Shown: positions 1 through 12,090, counted from the first letter of the stretch. The stretch is 64,000 bases of DNA from Coccinella septempunctata (GCF_907165205.1 NC_058196.1:21618501-21682500), one strand, 5' to 3'. The notes: generated by a model not told the origin, from the letters alone. Translations and numbers: made by a program.

Positions 1-169
1 TCAGACAGGAATTCAGTTAGATTATCGACATCTATATCTAACAATTTGCCTTCACGTTGACCATCAAAACGCGTTGCAACATGTACGATATTAGCGTAGG
101 ATCTTTTCGCTTCTTGGGCTCTCTGAACGAAGAACACTACCACTCCATCACTTCTAGCATAACCAGTAG
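1..169 (-). CDS. FAS paralog coding exon 5 (cut by the window edge)
   Basis: The acceptor is TTGTCTGTTTTAG. The exon encodes TGYARSDGVVVFFVQRAQEA and continues through FDGQREGKLLDIDVDNLTEF in an open frame to position 1. GYARSDGVVV matches the GYCRSEG region of FAS ketosynthases. Confidence 0.85.
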
Positions 170-2569
170 CTAAAACAGACAAGATATAAGAAAAAAACTT
201 TATTCGAATAGAGAAAGTGTTACCTTCTGCATCGAAAGATTTGTTACTTCCATCGGGAGATAGAAGTCCCATATCACCGTATAGGAACTGAAACTCTGAG
301 TTCAGAGCAAGGTTGGCAGTTCCAACAATGCAGGCTTCACATTGGCCGGTTTTAATTGCATCGAAAGCAATTCGAAGAATTTCAATTCCACTAACCCAGT
401 TGCTGTCATACGCCACACTAGGGCCTAAAAAAATAATTTATTCACGCTTTTGTAGAATTAAAGGAAAGTAGGTGTTCAAGATTGTCTGTTTCGGACTCAT
501 TGATAATTTTCAGGAAATATTTTTCAACATTTGTAATTCTGTAAGAAGGTTTCCGTTATAGCTAACAAATTGCCGTTTGTTCCAGCAAATTTTAGGAATA
601 TCTAACTTGGAACCCCCGTTGTACAGACAGAACGTTTCAAAAAACTCAAAGGAAGTGCTGCCACATTTTAAAATTCTTATTTTTTTTAAATGGAACACCC
701 TACAATATAGGTACAGAATGGCATCTTTTAAAAGCTCTTTGAATGACGCATGAAACCATATATCATCGCTCACTTGAAGCTAGTTTTCAAATTTGTTGGA
801 TGATTTGAAAAATAGTATCAGCTGAGTTTTTCGAATCTAGTTTTCTGAATTTTTCTGTTTCAGAGCAACAGAAAGGAGCATAACTAAATATAAGTTATTG
901 GCTCGTACCATTTTTTTTATTTTGATATGTTTTGGATTATGCTTTTTATTTCTTTGGATAACAGGAAAACTCCGAAAAATTTAATACTTATATGTATATG
1001 TTTGGATTGGGCATGTAAAAAGTTTTCGAAAGATGCAAGTTAATATAGAGTGTCTCATTTGAAAAAAAATCTGTTTATACAAATGAAGAGAAGATAGATA
1101 TAGTCAGTTTGTTGACACTAACTGCAATCGACAGCTATGAAACTATAATAGCGCAAATATTGGAATATTTCTTCTGAAAGTAAGCAATATTATGAGTATG
1201 AGTATATGAGAACTTATTTATTCAGAAAAACTTCAATGATTTTTCTGGGAGATACGCGTGTCAAAAGTTGACTTTCAGAAAATTCTCGAAAAGGTGGGGT
1301 CAGTCAAAACATCGTCAAGACCGAACGGCTAGCTCAACATTAAGCTATCAGAACAACAGTTGATGGAATCTGAACGCAAAATAATTTGAGGCTAATTTAT
1401 TTTTCAGGTGCAAAATGAGTTCAACTTGGAGTCACAGATGGGATGAAAATTGAAAGAAATCCATGACAGCTTGATTTATTCTTCATATCTGCAAAAAAAC
1501 CATTGAACCTGATCACCTGATGAATTCTTATGAAGAATTGATTTGAATTTTGAATAATGACTGAATGAGGTGCATCGTTCATCGGACATATTTTATTCAT
1601 GTAGGAAAAATATTCAATAGGAATGAACATCTGATTTTGAATAATAATTATTATACACCTATTGTGTACTAACATTGTTGTTCAAGGGTTATGAGTGAGT
1701 TTGAACCGGATCTGATTTACAATCATTAAGTATATTGTGAGGATAGTATTATCAATAGAAACTGTTCATCAGATAGCACTCCAATATTGCAACAACCTTC
1801 CACATCATAATTCTAAAACCAATAAGTATCAATATCCGATCTGCTAGTACCTAATTATTTCTGAAAAGTGTCTTTCAAACAAAATTACGATATGAAGTGT
1901 GATTCACGAAGACCGTTGGTTAAAATATTTCAAGTTAATATTGTAAACGACCAACGTACCTTTCAGATTCAACCAGTAAGACACTCTGTTAGGCATCATA
2001 GCCCTTGAGTGGCCAGTAACACCAAAACCACTAACGACTGACTCCAAGAATAAATTGTCGTTTTCTCCTACTGTAGAACCCATGAAGCAACCAATTCTGC
2101 GTCCTCTGATGTCGGCAGGGTTGACACCTGTAAGTAAAACAGTTAGAGAGCTGTTTAACACGGATAAGAGAATAAGGGACTTACCAGCATCCAACAGAGC
2201 CTCAAAAGTTCTTTCCAGAACAAGACGCTGCATGGGGTCCATGTATGTACATTGCTGACGATGGATTCCAAAGTAAGCATTGTCGAAATTGCCCACATCG
2301 ATTTTTCCTATGACATTGGTGCATCCACGTTCACCTGAAGAAGTCGATAGTTTCATATCAGTCAAAAAAAAAAAGAGATTCAATGGAAGCTGAGTTCTTT
2401 CAATTCACATCATAGTGGGCTAATTTGACATTACCGTATTTCCAACGATGCTCTAGAAGAATTTCGTTGTTCAAAAGGCGCTCCTTCAATTCCTCAATAT
2501 TGCTCGCCTTCGGGAACAAACCACCTACTCCAGAAATGGCTACTTCAAATTCGTTCAACTTCATTGTGG
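1..2569 (-). CDS. Fatty acid synthase paralog, ketosynthase N-terminal part (5' exons; 3' end outside window)
   Basis: Coding exons in transcript order are 2564-2435, 2334-2185, 2127-1960, 424-224 and 169 to beyond position 1. All joins have GT/AG sites and closed reading phase, giving about 272 residues. The start ATG at 2564 opens MKLNEFEVAISGVGGLFP, the usual beginning of an animal FAS beta-ketoacyl synthase. Family landmarks follow: HRWKYG, MDPMQRLVLERTFEALLDAG, GRRIGCFMGS, GPSVAYD, GQCEACIVG, MGLLSPDG and GYARSDGVVV. The domain normally condenses acyl and malonyl units in the cytosol. In this copy the DTACSSS active-site motif reads DSNWVS, with Trp159 at the cysteine position, so condensing activity is doubtful. 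The catalytic histidines lie outside the window. The protein is not frameshifted. It could be a lineage-specific FAS paralog with a changed role or a recent pseudogene; the intact exons favour the former. Confidence 0.88.
224..424 (-). CDS. FAS paralog coding exon 4, carrying the altered active site
   Basis: The acceptor is TTTTTTTAG and the donor is GAAG|GTAACA. The exon begins GPSVAYDSNWVSGIEILRIA, where ketosynthases have GPS..DTACSSS. The catalytic Cys position is occupied by Trp (residue 159). The rest of the fold signature (GQCEACIVG, MGLLSPDGSNKSFDAE) is well kept, so the change is local and not general decay. Confidence 0.87.
425..1959 (-). other. FAS intron 4 (1.5 kb), no recognised content
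   Basis: This is AT-rich intron between the exons ending at 1960 and starting at 424. The open frames inside are short and show no family resemblance. No repeat shared with the rest of the window was noticed. Confidence 0.6.
1960..2127 (-). CDS. FAS paralog coding exon 3
   Basis: The acceptor is TTACTTACAG and the donor is GAAAG|GTACGT. The exon encodes VNPADIRGRRIGCFMGSTVG and then SRAMMPNRVSYWLNLK, which leads straight into the GPS motif of the next exon, as in animal FAS and type I PKS ketosynthases. Confidence 0.88.
2185..2334 (-). CDS. FAS paralog coding exon 2
   Basis: The acceptor is CTTCTTCAG and the donor is GCTG|GTAAGT. The exon encodes ERGCTNVIGKIDVGNFDNAY through MDPMQRLVLERTFEALLDA, the conserved ketosynthase stretch before the nucleophile elbow. 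Its phase joins cleanly to both neighbours. Confidence 0.88.
2435..2569 (-). CDS. FAS paralog coding exon 1 (start codon exon)
   Basis: The acceptor is TTTTTCAG directly before CCACAATG, and ATG is at 2564-2562. The exon codes for 43 residues ending HRWKY plus the first base of a Gly codon. The donor reads CG|GTAATG. An acceptor six bases before the ATG means that most of the 5' UTR lies in an upstream exon. Confidence 0.85.
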
Positions 2570-2990
2570 CTGAAAAATTATTTGAAGGATTTTTACCAAA
2601 AATTCAACTAATCAACTTATTCATCATAATCAATCAGAAACGCAAACATACTGTAGGTATCCCATGAAAATGATAACCTACCACAAATGCATCATTTACA
2701 AAACCTACTTAGAGTTATACTGCTCCACAAGGGTTAGGGAGTTTCAGAAATTTTATGACCGTTTCAAAAGTTGTGGATTATTGTTGTCTACCAAATGTTT
2801 TTTTATGAGTAATTGTAATGAATCTTCGCCATCAACATCTCAATTGACAAATTTATAAAGTAAAAAAAAATTGGTTGAATGAGACAGCCGCTGAAATTTC
2901 TGTGCTAATTTAAATCGAAAACAAGCACGCCAAAAACCATAGGACTAAAGGTGATGGTAACATTTATCTACATATTATTGACGTATTATA

Positions 2991-4480
2991 CAGTGCGCGT
3001 AAAAATTATGGAACAAATTCATTTTCTCAGAAGAAAAATGTTTGGCAACGAAATCCTGAAACAGGTCCATTTTGTTTCGCTTTTACCAAATTTCATGAAT
3101 TTTTGAAGGATTTTTGTTGAACCCTGTGCCATCCCCATTAACCCTCTAAATTTTTCATCATGTGGTCATGTGGTACTTTTTTGGCAAGTTCCTTATATCT
3201 TCTGTACAGGCGTGTAGAAATTTTCAAGAATTTTTGTTTTTAATTAGTTAGTCCAAAGAGGTTTTCAGTATGTGAACTTTGTCATAGCTCATTTACTTTG
3301 AGACGATGGTACCTGATGAAATTTGTCACCGACTGAAAGTCGATCATCACAGTTTTGTTCATGTACAGGGTGGGCAAAATTGGTGATACCTGAATTAGAA
3401 CTTTTTCTACCTTCTTTCTGCTTTCTTTTGTTTTCGAGTTATAGGTCCAAATTAAAATTTCAACTTTGGTCATTATCTCCGTTTCTGTTCAAATGAAAAC
3501 ATTATACAGACACTTTTTTGATACCAATCCAGGGGCGTACTATGATTTTTTCCAACAGGTATATTTGCTGAGCTATAACATAAAGATGTATTTTTTCTTA
3601 TGAAAAAAGTAGTTCAAAATGACTGAAGGGTAATGTATAATATATTTCTGAAATGGTAAAAAAAAGCGATTCTTTCTAGGTCATTTCAAACTACTGTTTT
3701 CATAAGAAAAAACACAAGTTTATGTTATAGCTCAGCAAATAAACCTGTAGGAAAAAATGAATTGCTATCAAAAAAGTGTCTGTATTGTGTCTTCATTTCA
3801 ACATCCTAGCACAAACAAAAACGGAGATAATGACCAAAGTTGAAATCGCCAAATTTAAATTTTGGCTCAAAAACAAAATGAGAGGAATGCAGTTGATGGT
3901 AATATTAGTTTCTCGAAAGAAGACGGACATGAATGGTACATTCATTTTTCTCTATCTCGTTGGGTTAAAAAGTTGTAGTTCAGGTATCAGCAATTTAGCC
4001 CACCCTGTACAACTTTCGTCCCCTTACGAACCCAGAACCAGAAATCTTTCTTTGAATCGAAACATTTTATCGAAAAGTTTCAACTTTCAACATTCTAATT
4101 TTTCACGTGTGGGGGGAAACTGTGGGTGGACTTTCATTCGGTGACGAATTTCATCAGGTACCAAAGTCTCAAAATAAATGAGCCATGACAAAGTGCACAT
4201 ACTGAAAACACTTGGAATTAACAAATAAAAAAAAAAAAATTTCTTGAAAATTTCTGCACGCCTGTGAAGAAGATACAAAGACCTTACCAAAAAAGTACCC
4301 ACTTCCCTTTTCAAAAAATTTAGAGGCTTTATAGGAATGGCACAGGTTGCAACAAAATTCCTTCAAAAATATATAAAAATTTGGTGGAAGTGAAACAAAA
4401 ATTGACCGATTTCAGGGTTTTGTTGCTAAATATTTTTCTTCTGAGAAAATGAATTTGTTCCATAATTTTGACGCGCACTG
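2991..4480. mobile_element. Palindromic Tc1/mariner-like fold-back element with a second element nested in its centre
   Basis: The termini are CAGTGCGCGT at 2991 and its reverse complement ending at 4480, flanked by TA on both sides (2989-2990, 4481-4482). The arms are complementary over more than 350 bp, including the terminal ~50 bp with few mismatches. Both arms also contain a matching stretch around TACCTGATGAAATT. The centre is occupied by a separate TA-flanked element at 3366-4007. No transposase is readable, so it is non-autonomous. Confidence 0.8.
3366..4007. mobile_element. Nested palindromic MITE with CAGGGTGGGC termini
   Basis: The element starts CAGGGTGGGCAAAATTG at 3366 and ends with the complementary CCCACCCTG at 4007, with TA duplications at 3364-3365 and 4008-4009. 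Its own arms pair again internally, for example around TTGCTGAGCTATAACATAAA near 3565 and its complement near 3720. The terminal bases resemble family C (26173, 45169), but the interior differs. Confidence 0.75.
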
Positions 4481-5081
4481 TATGCTATTGGAGTTCTTGC
4501 CTGTATGTGAGACAGTAAAATAAGAAATACTGCTCTTCGAGAACGACTTGTGAAGAGAAAACTGACTTATTTCACACAAAGATCATCTCACAAGGTTGCT
4601 AAAACATCATCACTGCAGTGATGAATGTTATAGCTTTTTATAACTGTTTTCTTAGAAACTGGGTTCTCACTGAAAATGCAACTTAGCGTGGGCATTATCT
4701 TGGATTGTATTCTTAAAATAAAAATTCATTGCACTTCTAAAATCTCATAGAATGTGCTGAATTATTGTGAATTTATATTTGAAAAAAATTCAGTCTTTAA
4801 GGTTAGTCAGTAAGAATATTTTTACATCAAAATCTACTCTCAGTTATTTTTTTTTTGTTAAAAATCCATCTAAACATTTTGAAATCATTTGCATCATTCT
4901 CAAATTTTTTTTCGAACACATGTTTTTTCCAAAAAAATTAAATTTTTTATGTATTTTGCAATGCACTTAGGTATTTGAAATTTTTCGATTATACCATTTT
5001 TTTCAGATTGTTCCTATATTGTAAATCACATCATTTCAAGGTGATTCTTCAGAAGACTTTTTCCACTGTCTATTCACTTAC

Positions 5082-5135
5082 CTGAAATGGTAGTAAAATC
5101 CAAAATATTCACAACCTGAGCCCACAAGCACAACT
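5082..5135 (-). other. Predicted 5' UTR exon of the FAS paralog
   Basis: The donor is TTTCAG|GTAAGT at 5082/5081 on the minus strand. Tracing upstream on that strand gives an initiator at 5135, so the noncoding exon would be 54 nt. It would splice to the acceptor at 2570, just before the ATG. This is inferred from motifs and spacing only; a cDNA read crossing the junction would settle it. Confidence 0.45.
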
Positions 5136-5168
5136 GAACGATAGGACCCAATCGAAGAGTTTTTTATA
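5132..5168 (-). promoter_or_regulatory. Candidate core promoter of the FAS paralog: TATA box plus Inr
   Basis: On the minus strand TATAAAAA begins at 5168, and an arthropod initiator TCAGTT has its A at 5135. The TATA start is therefore 33 bases upstream of +1, close to the usual distance. A strong GTAAGT donor follows 54 nt into the predicted transcript. Each motif alone is common in AT-rich DNA; the arrangement is what gives it weight. Confidence 0.45.
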
Positions 5169-8100
5169 AGTCTTTCCAGAACTCATTCATTTATGTATGA
5201 GACAAAGAGGAAATTGCGATCTTAGGGGTCAGCATAACAATATCCTATTCATATAATTTAAACACCAAAATGTTGGTTGACGAAGGGTTTGAAGTGAATT
5301 CTGTCATTAACCTTTTTTTCCTCATTCCCCGTCACAGGATATCAATGCGTATACCTAATGATTGAATATTTTAATTTATTATCCTGAAATTTGAACACTT
5401 TCGTTGGATGCTTTTGAGAGAAACTGAAATTGATTTCGATTTATGTGATATTGAACTATGATTTTCTCAGAAGCAGTTTGTGCAAATGAAATATACATTT
5501 CTCATCTCTGGATGCGTTCTAGAGCGCTGCATATCACATTATAGTTGTAGTTTATAACTTGGATAAAACATTCTTCAAGGAATTTTTCCATAGGTACATG
5601 ATTTCTGAAATCGATGGATGGAAATTCTATAAAATTCTATTTGCTTGTAAGTAATCGTAAAAAATATGATGTGGTTCAGAAGAATTTCCTCAGAACGCAG
5701 TCAGTCACCCGATGAAAAAATCAATTCGTTTCTATACAAAATTCCAGGAATATAAGAACAATAACATTCCTTATGAGGTGAAAATTTCATTGACTTAGGC
5801 TACACATAGGCATTTCAACCCATGTTGATGTTGACCCCCAAAAATATTAACGAACAGGAGAATAATTTCAACGCTTCAATCAGAAATCCGATAGATCTGC
5901 GATTTTAACGAATGAAGAATTCATCTTCTTCAAACATGTATTAGCTACAACTTATCGAAATGTACCATATAGATGAATATTAATCCACTTACCATTATTT
6001 TAGGTTTCACCTCTCGGAAAAAACAATTTCAAGGTCAATTTTCAAATTTAATTAGCCAACTTTTTTATACAGATGTTTTTTTAACTGGGGTTTTTTCCTA
6101 AGCTCTTTTATCATGGGCAAAATTGTATGGTACCCCGTTATGCTCATATACATGCTTTAATTATTGTTTGATGTTGAAAATTGTTATACTCTTTGATATG
6201 AAGTGAGAAGGTTTTACATGTTTTACAATACTTGTTCAGACACCAGGGTAGTTCACTCATACAGATGTTATAACATCTGTGGCCCCAAGAAAAAAAAATT
6301 GGAAAAGTACCTACTCCTTGACTGTGTAATATCATTTTTGAGGTTCTTGGAGAAAATTGGAGAGAAATTAGAGGAATTATTTCTGGAATACAGGATTTTT
6401 TTTTCATTTCTTATTTGAATTTTCTATAGTGATGAAATAGGTATATATTAGTTCCCCTATTTGCCCTTTAACGTGAATTTTTCAGGAACTTTAACTTTAA
6501 GTCATGTTAGGTATATGTCTGTTACCTTGACTTTGAGGAAAAAATCTCACAAAAACTTTCCTATTTCGATTTTAGTTTTCACAAAAAAAACCTTGTTTTC
6601 TTACAATACTGATTCTTTTCCTTGTAACAGACCATGTCTCATCAATCATACGTCTAATATTATTATTGCTACTACTTTTTTTCCGAGATATTCAAGAGGC
6701 AGGTAACGAATTTAATGATAACAAAATTACATTCGTTACAAAATTCTCCGCTTCCAATAAAAAGACAAATTGATGTAAAAAGATGCTCAAAGTTCTGACC
6801 ATGTCAAGGCATTTGTTCGAGCGTTTCAGCGATGCTTCCGCGTTGGTGTTTTAAATAGTGGATGATTTCATAAAAAGGTTATTTACAATTCAAAACGAAC
6901 GCATTATATGCGTTGTATGATGCAGTCCTGTTTATAATAAGTAAGGATTTTCTCAATTTCTCGGTTTTCTGACCGTTTTTAAGTAAGGTACCAAAGCTCT
7001 CTTCATTCTACTTGAGGTATCTCTCAGTGATGCCAACAGGAGTCTAAAATGAAACGAGACTCTCATATAATGTCTAGTACTTCACAACTAAGATCCTTTA
7101 ATTTCTGGCCTTAATCGACTCTGCTTCTGAAGTTGTAATATCAATAGGTATCATAAAAAATATCAAGAAGTATTTGTTCACCCTTTTTTTTCAAACAAAA
7201 AGTTGATAAAAAATAAGCGAGGAGAATAGTAAATAGGAGAAAAACAAAAATGAAGTTTTCAATATTTTTGAGAGGAATATACTTATTCACCACCCGTTTT
7301 CCAAGTACCTACCATAAATATCCTCGCTATAATCTTTTAATACGATGCTACTCTCCTAACTTAGTTTTACTCAACTTTTTTATCGGATCATAAACAAATA
7401 GGACGTAATTTTTCTTAGATTCGAATCAACCTCGATTGCAATTTAAGGTGGGTTACACATATCGAACTATCCTACATCATGCTCTGGCGTAACTACACTT
7501 TGTTAGTAGAGTATAGTCACATTCAGAAGGGAATTTTACGGATGATCTCCATCAGTTTTTTATAGAAAGTGGTATATTAACAATGGTTTGCACTTAAATC
7601 ATCAAGTGCCTAGTTAATGTTCAGAAGAATTGAAGAACAATGAAGGAACTGTTTTTACTAGCTACAAAACTTGGAATGAGGAGAAATTTCAAATTATAGA
7701 GCATAATATCACTGAATTCAAATAGTCTTCCATATATCAAAGCATCAATTGAGTATTCATCTAATATACCTGAATGCATCAGATCTCTCGAACTCAACGA
7801 ATTCCAAAAGATAGTTGAGGCTAAAATACACTGTCCTAAAATTGAGGTGGATAATTTGTGTACAAGTAAAAATGAATGAAAGGAAATTAAAAAGATCTGG
7901 AGCAGCAAGACGGCTTTATAAGAGCGCAACATAGTAGAGGAATTAACTAAATATAGATTCTACCATTTGTACCTGATGGTGTTTTAGGGCTTAAAAAGAG
8001 TACCTTAAACCAAGGTTTAATCTGAGGTAACTCTGAGATGGACTGGAGCCTTCTCCATAAAATTTTGGCCCAGAGAGGCAGTGGGCCAATCAATTCGTTT

Positions 8101-10280
8101 AATGCCATTCATTTTTATGCGGTCGTGTACAATTCAAGCTCTTCCACTAGTATACGATAGCGTTTCCATGCTCTACTAACTACACTTTGTAGAACCTGGA
8201 GACGGTAAACAAATTATGTTGATTTAAACCTTCGTAAGAAACATACTGGTTTTTTCAGTTAGAAGGCATGTTGAATTGTAACAAGTAATCCACAATTGAT
8301 ACTATGCAGTACCAGATGATAGCCCAATTGCACATACACACACGGACCACACACAAGAATATCGCACACCTACAAGAAAATGAGTTTCTTGATTGTATAC
8401 TTAAATTATTGCCCTCAAGCAATTCACTCATTCAAGCAAATATAGATTTGATAATTAATGAAACTCCATTATCAGATTTCAACAATTCAATTTATTTGGC
8501 CCTAAACATAGAACGACAAACTATAATATCAACAGACATTTTCAATAATAGATATGAAAATAAATTCAGCGCTGTTACTCAATTTTTCGAGAACACTGAA
8601 GAAGATATGATAAATATTGAGCAAAATATCTAATTAAATAATGATCATTACCGATATGTTGACATGATATCAATGATAATAAAAAATCATATAATTGGAG
8701 TAACAGCATGCAACTACACTAATACAACAAATACATAGTCGTGTTGTGTTTAATGAGCAAAAAGCAGTATAAGTTGCCTTACATTTAGATATAGAATAAT
8801 TAATTCCTATTCTTCAGGACGTCTCAAGTCCTTATGGCACTATTGTTTCAAACAGATGATTAAGCAGCTTACAATAAATTCTATATTAAGTACAAACCCA
8901 TTCTAGGAGAAACAGAAATTATTTCTGAGCCTTTCAAGTGGTTTTAATTTTTTACGAAAATACCCATGATATGGATGTGGTTAATTGTAATTAATAACAC
9001 AGGATGTCCCGCCAATCTATACCGACTCTTTTTCGCCCCATATTCTAGAATCAATATAAAAGCTAACAATATTAATTAATATTATTAAAAAGTAAGTAAT
9101 AAAAAAAAACGAAGTAAAATTCGAAAAATTCAACGAAACTTATATCTTGAACAATTTTTCAATCTATTCTCGTTATTTCAATACTTCAGCAATACACAAT
9201 ACTCGTATATCGTTATGAAAGTATGATATGACCCCATGATTTTTACACAGGAATTGCTGACAGGATTCTATCAAATTGTCAAACATAATGGCCCATGTTT
9301 TATACCCCTATAATTCCTGAGATAAAAATGTTATCAATTCACAAATAAATGGAAAAGCGATAACTGTACAGAGAATAATCTTTTCCATTTTTGTACAGAA
9401 AGATGGCTCGTAATTGTTGTTGTAAATTAAATCAATGGTGGTACAATGGATATCCTGTGTATTGAGGAAAAATTCGAAACTTTTACTCAATTCTTGTTTT
9501 CGCTTTCTCCTAGAAATGTATAGACATAAGACATTTCCCGACATGACTCCAGTTAATTTAACATTCTTATACTTGTTGCAATAAAAACGTGAACAAATAT
9601 AGCAACTTCTTAAATTATTGAAAATATCACCCTTAAAAACGTTGCCAATCTGTATTATAAAAGGTGCCATCATACATCCATAAGTTATTTTTGAAGAAAT
9701 ATTTTATCGACCCTATTAATGTGCTGACAAAGTTATGAGTCTTGCAAAAAATTCTTAGATAGAAACTACTTAGAAATGTTAAATTGCAAAAAATATTGTT
9801 GGATCCTGATACTGGATTCGATTCCACAATATTCTACCTAATTTCACAATCTTCTAATTATTTTTATGACCCTGTTTTTTTAAAGGCTATAAATTATATA
9901 TGTATATCTTCATTTCACTTTACTTGATTGTAATTTTGTTCCGATACAGGGCACGATAATACGGCTAGCATGTTGTGGGTACAGTATCCCTGATATGAAA
10001 CATCCAAGGGAGTTGATATGAATTCTTCAAAAGTTCAGAGACGAATCATGATTTATGTCAACATATTTTCGAAACTTATAAAAAAAAAATTTGAAGATAA
10101 GTTTATTCATATTAGTTAAGTTTTATAATTATCGATATCCATGCTCACAATTAATGTTTCCAGTCAGAAAATATGTTTGTATTCGTCAGATGACCAAAAA
10201 GTATCTCGAGTAATTACCCTTTTGAAACATAAAAAAGGAAAATCGTAAACGAAAAAATAAAACTCCTTAACATGAGGTAT
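5169..10280. other. Intergenic stretch, nothing firmly recognised
   Basis: This is AT-rich DNA between the FAS promoter and the first hammerhead-like repeat. It contains a lone element-like terminus (CAGGATGTCCCGCC near 9000) without a visible partner. The open frames at 8304-8633 and 9308-9827 show no family features. Confidence 0.5.
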
Positions 10281-10660
10281 CTAACCACGACACATGTTTC
10301 GCTATCACAGTAACAACTTCAGGAGAGTTAAAGTAAACTGAATTTTTCCTTTCTGTCAGCAATATTTATATATTTTTATCACTTCTTCGATCAAGAACTA
10401 AAATGACGATAATACTACTGGTGTATAGAAATTGCATGTGACATTGAGGGAAAACAATCATGGCAATTATAATTCCAAAAATATCGTCATGTAAGAATAT
10501 ACATAATCATGTATATTTGTTCTGGAAACTTCCTCTAGATGAGTAGAAGTTGAGCTCATTGCTTGTTTATACCTTTTCGTTCTTCATCAAATAATTCAGT
10601 TTACGTTTACCCTCCTGAAGATGCTAGTTTGGGAGCGAAACACATGTAGTGGTTGAATAA
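10281..10660. repeat. Inverted pair of hammerhead-like repeats (Penelope-like terminal repeat candidate)
   Basis: Two ~65-nt arms are in inverse orientation, roughly 10281-10345 and 10595-10660, around ~250 bp of unique AT-rich DNA. The left arm carries the motif on the minus strand: CTGAAGT at 10322-10316, 15 nt, GAAA at 10300-10297, then C-ATGT-G and UC. The right arm carries it on the plus strand: CTGAAGA at 10615-10621, 15 nt, GAAA at 10637-10640, then C-ACAT-G and UA. This matches a hammerhead core (CUGANGA, helix II, GAAA, minimal helix III, UH) with one extra base before helix II. Penelope-like elements are known to carry such ribozymes, but no reverse transcriptase is seen here. Confidence 0.55.
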
Positions 10661-12090
10661 CTCAAGTCACTGAAGATTACACAATTCAGTTTTTAAGTTT
10701 AACTATGGATTTTCATCAAGTATCGGCCAGATCACTTCAATATGAGAAAAAACGTCTTTATATCTGTCACATTCTTGCTGCAGATACTCAATAAAAGATT
10801 AAAGCCGTCACAACACGACAACTAATCGCTAGCCGACATTAAGGCCCCACTATACTATAACCATTAAGCACGTAAGTCAACAATTTAATATTCCACTCTT
10901 GGAGTGTTGCAACTATCCGATAGAAGCATTCAATCGTCTTAAAATAAAGTGACTATCACTCAATTCTAGAATCTATTCGAAAGATCAATTATTTTTCAAA
11001 ATTATACGATTCTTTGTATATTCTATGGATATAGTCGAAAATTTGGCACATAAATATGAAAAATTCATAATTTTTATCAAAGAACACCCAATAACATCGA
11101 AAGGGATAACAATAGATTGTCCCTATTATAGTCAATTGTTAATTTTCAACAAAGATAAACGAGTACTACATAAATAAGATGGAAAAAGACTAGATTATAT
11201 CACTAACGAATTTATATTCACAATTTTGACAGTGAAACCAAGGCTCTAAGCAGAGTCTATTCAACATAACAATCTACAACAAAAAATTTGGCCTTAATCA
11301 AATCAAGCGCATCGGCTTCTATACGATGAATACTAAATACTACTAATACTTCAATTCCTTCTCATTTCAATGTTAATTGCAGACAACAAGAGTGCACATA
11401 TTTTATTCCAGATGAATTGAAAATACTTTTGCTTCGCGCCTTGGTTTAAGTTGCAGTCTGACTGCTTTTTTCAAAGAAAAAACAATCCATTCGGAAATTT
11501 CCAAATGATTACTGTTTCATATTGATGATTCTGATAAACTTTCTTAAATTGGCCCTTTTTGAGATGCTTGTTTCTATTTATTGAGTTCACAAATCATACT
11601 GGAGCAATCCTTCAATTTGAATCTAACTTATATTATCAGTTCAACAGTTTTTGCATATAAATTTGGGAGCTTTCTTAGGGCTGCTGGGTATCAGGGTATC
11701 AGAGAGTATAAGTCACAGATATGTAACTTTAACAATGTGATGAACTGTTCAGTTCTCATCTCATACTTCGAATAAGTGCATGTTTCATCTCTAGTGATCA
11801 CAGTAACTATCTAATATTAACAAACTAACTTTGATCATTCGATCATTCAAGAGATCTCAATTATGTCAATATCATGAAGATAATATTTGGAAAGAAGCGA
11901 TTCCAAGTTTTGCATTATTTGAATGCAATATTTGTGTATACTAGTATACTCCATTCAAGAATGATTGAAATTTAGGGTGGCTATGGAGATAATAAGAAAT
12001 ATGTTGATGAAGGCCCATTCAATCAAATTTTGAGTTGCCGAACTCAGGTTGGTAATGGCAATAAACAATGAACTATAGACAAATTACATA

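Larger units (their letters stand above)
2570..5081 (-). other. FAS first intron (5' UTR intron)
   Basis: The intron lies between the predicted 5' UTR exon and the ATG exon. It is mostly filled by the 1490-bp fold-back element at 2991-4480. The remainder is AT-rich and has no recognised content. Confidence 0.5.

Noticed and set aside
8005..8020. TTAAACCAAGGTTTAA near-palindrome
   Set aside because: Sixteen bases with a two-base centre are expected occasionally in AT-rich DNA; no second copy or context.
8304..8633. 109-codon open frame on the plus strand beginning MQYQMIAQLHIHTRTTHKNI
   Set aside because: Composition is mildly protein-like, but there is no recognised domain, splice context or repeat relation. 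Frames of this length occur by chance in AT-rich DNA.
9308..9827. Two overlapping minus-strand frames (121 and 64 codons) suggestive of a membrane protein fragment
   Set aside because: The hydrophobic look comes from AT-rich codons. No chemoreceptor or other family motif held up, and the frames do not join through plausible splice sites.
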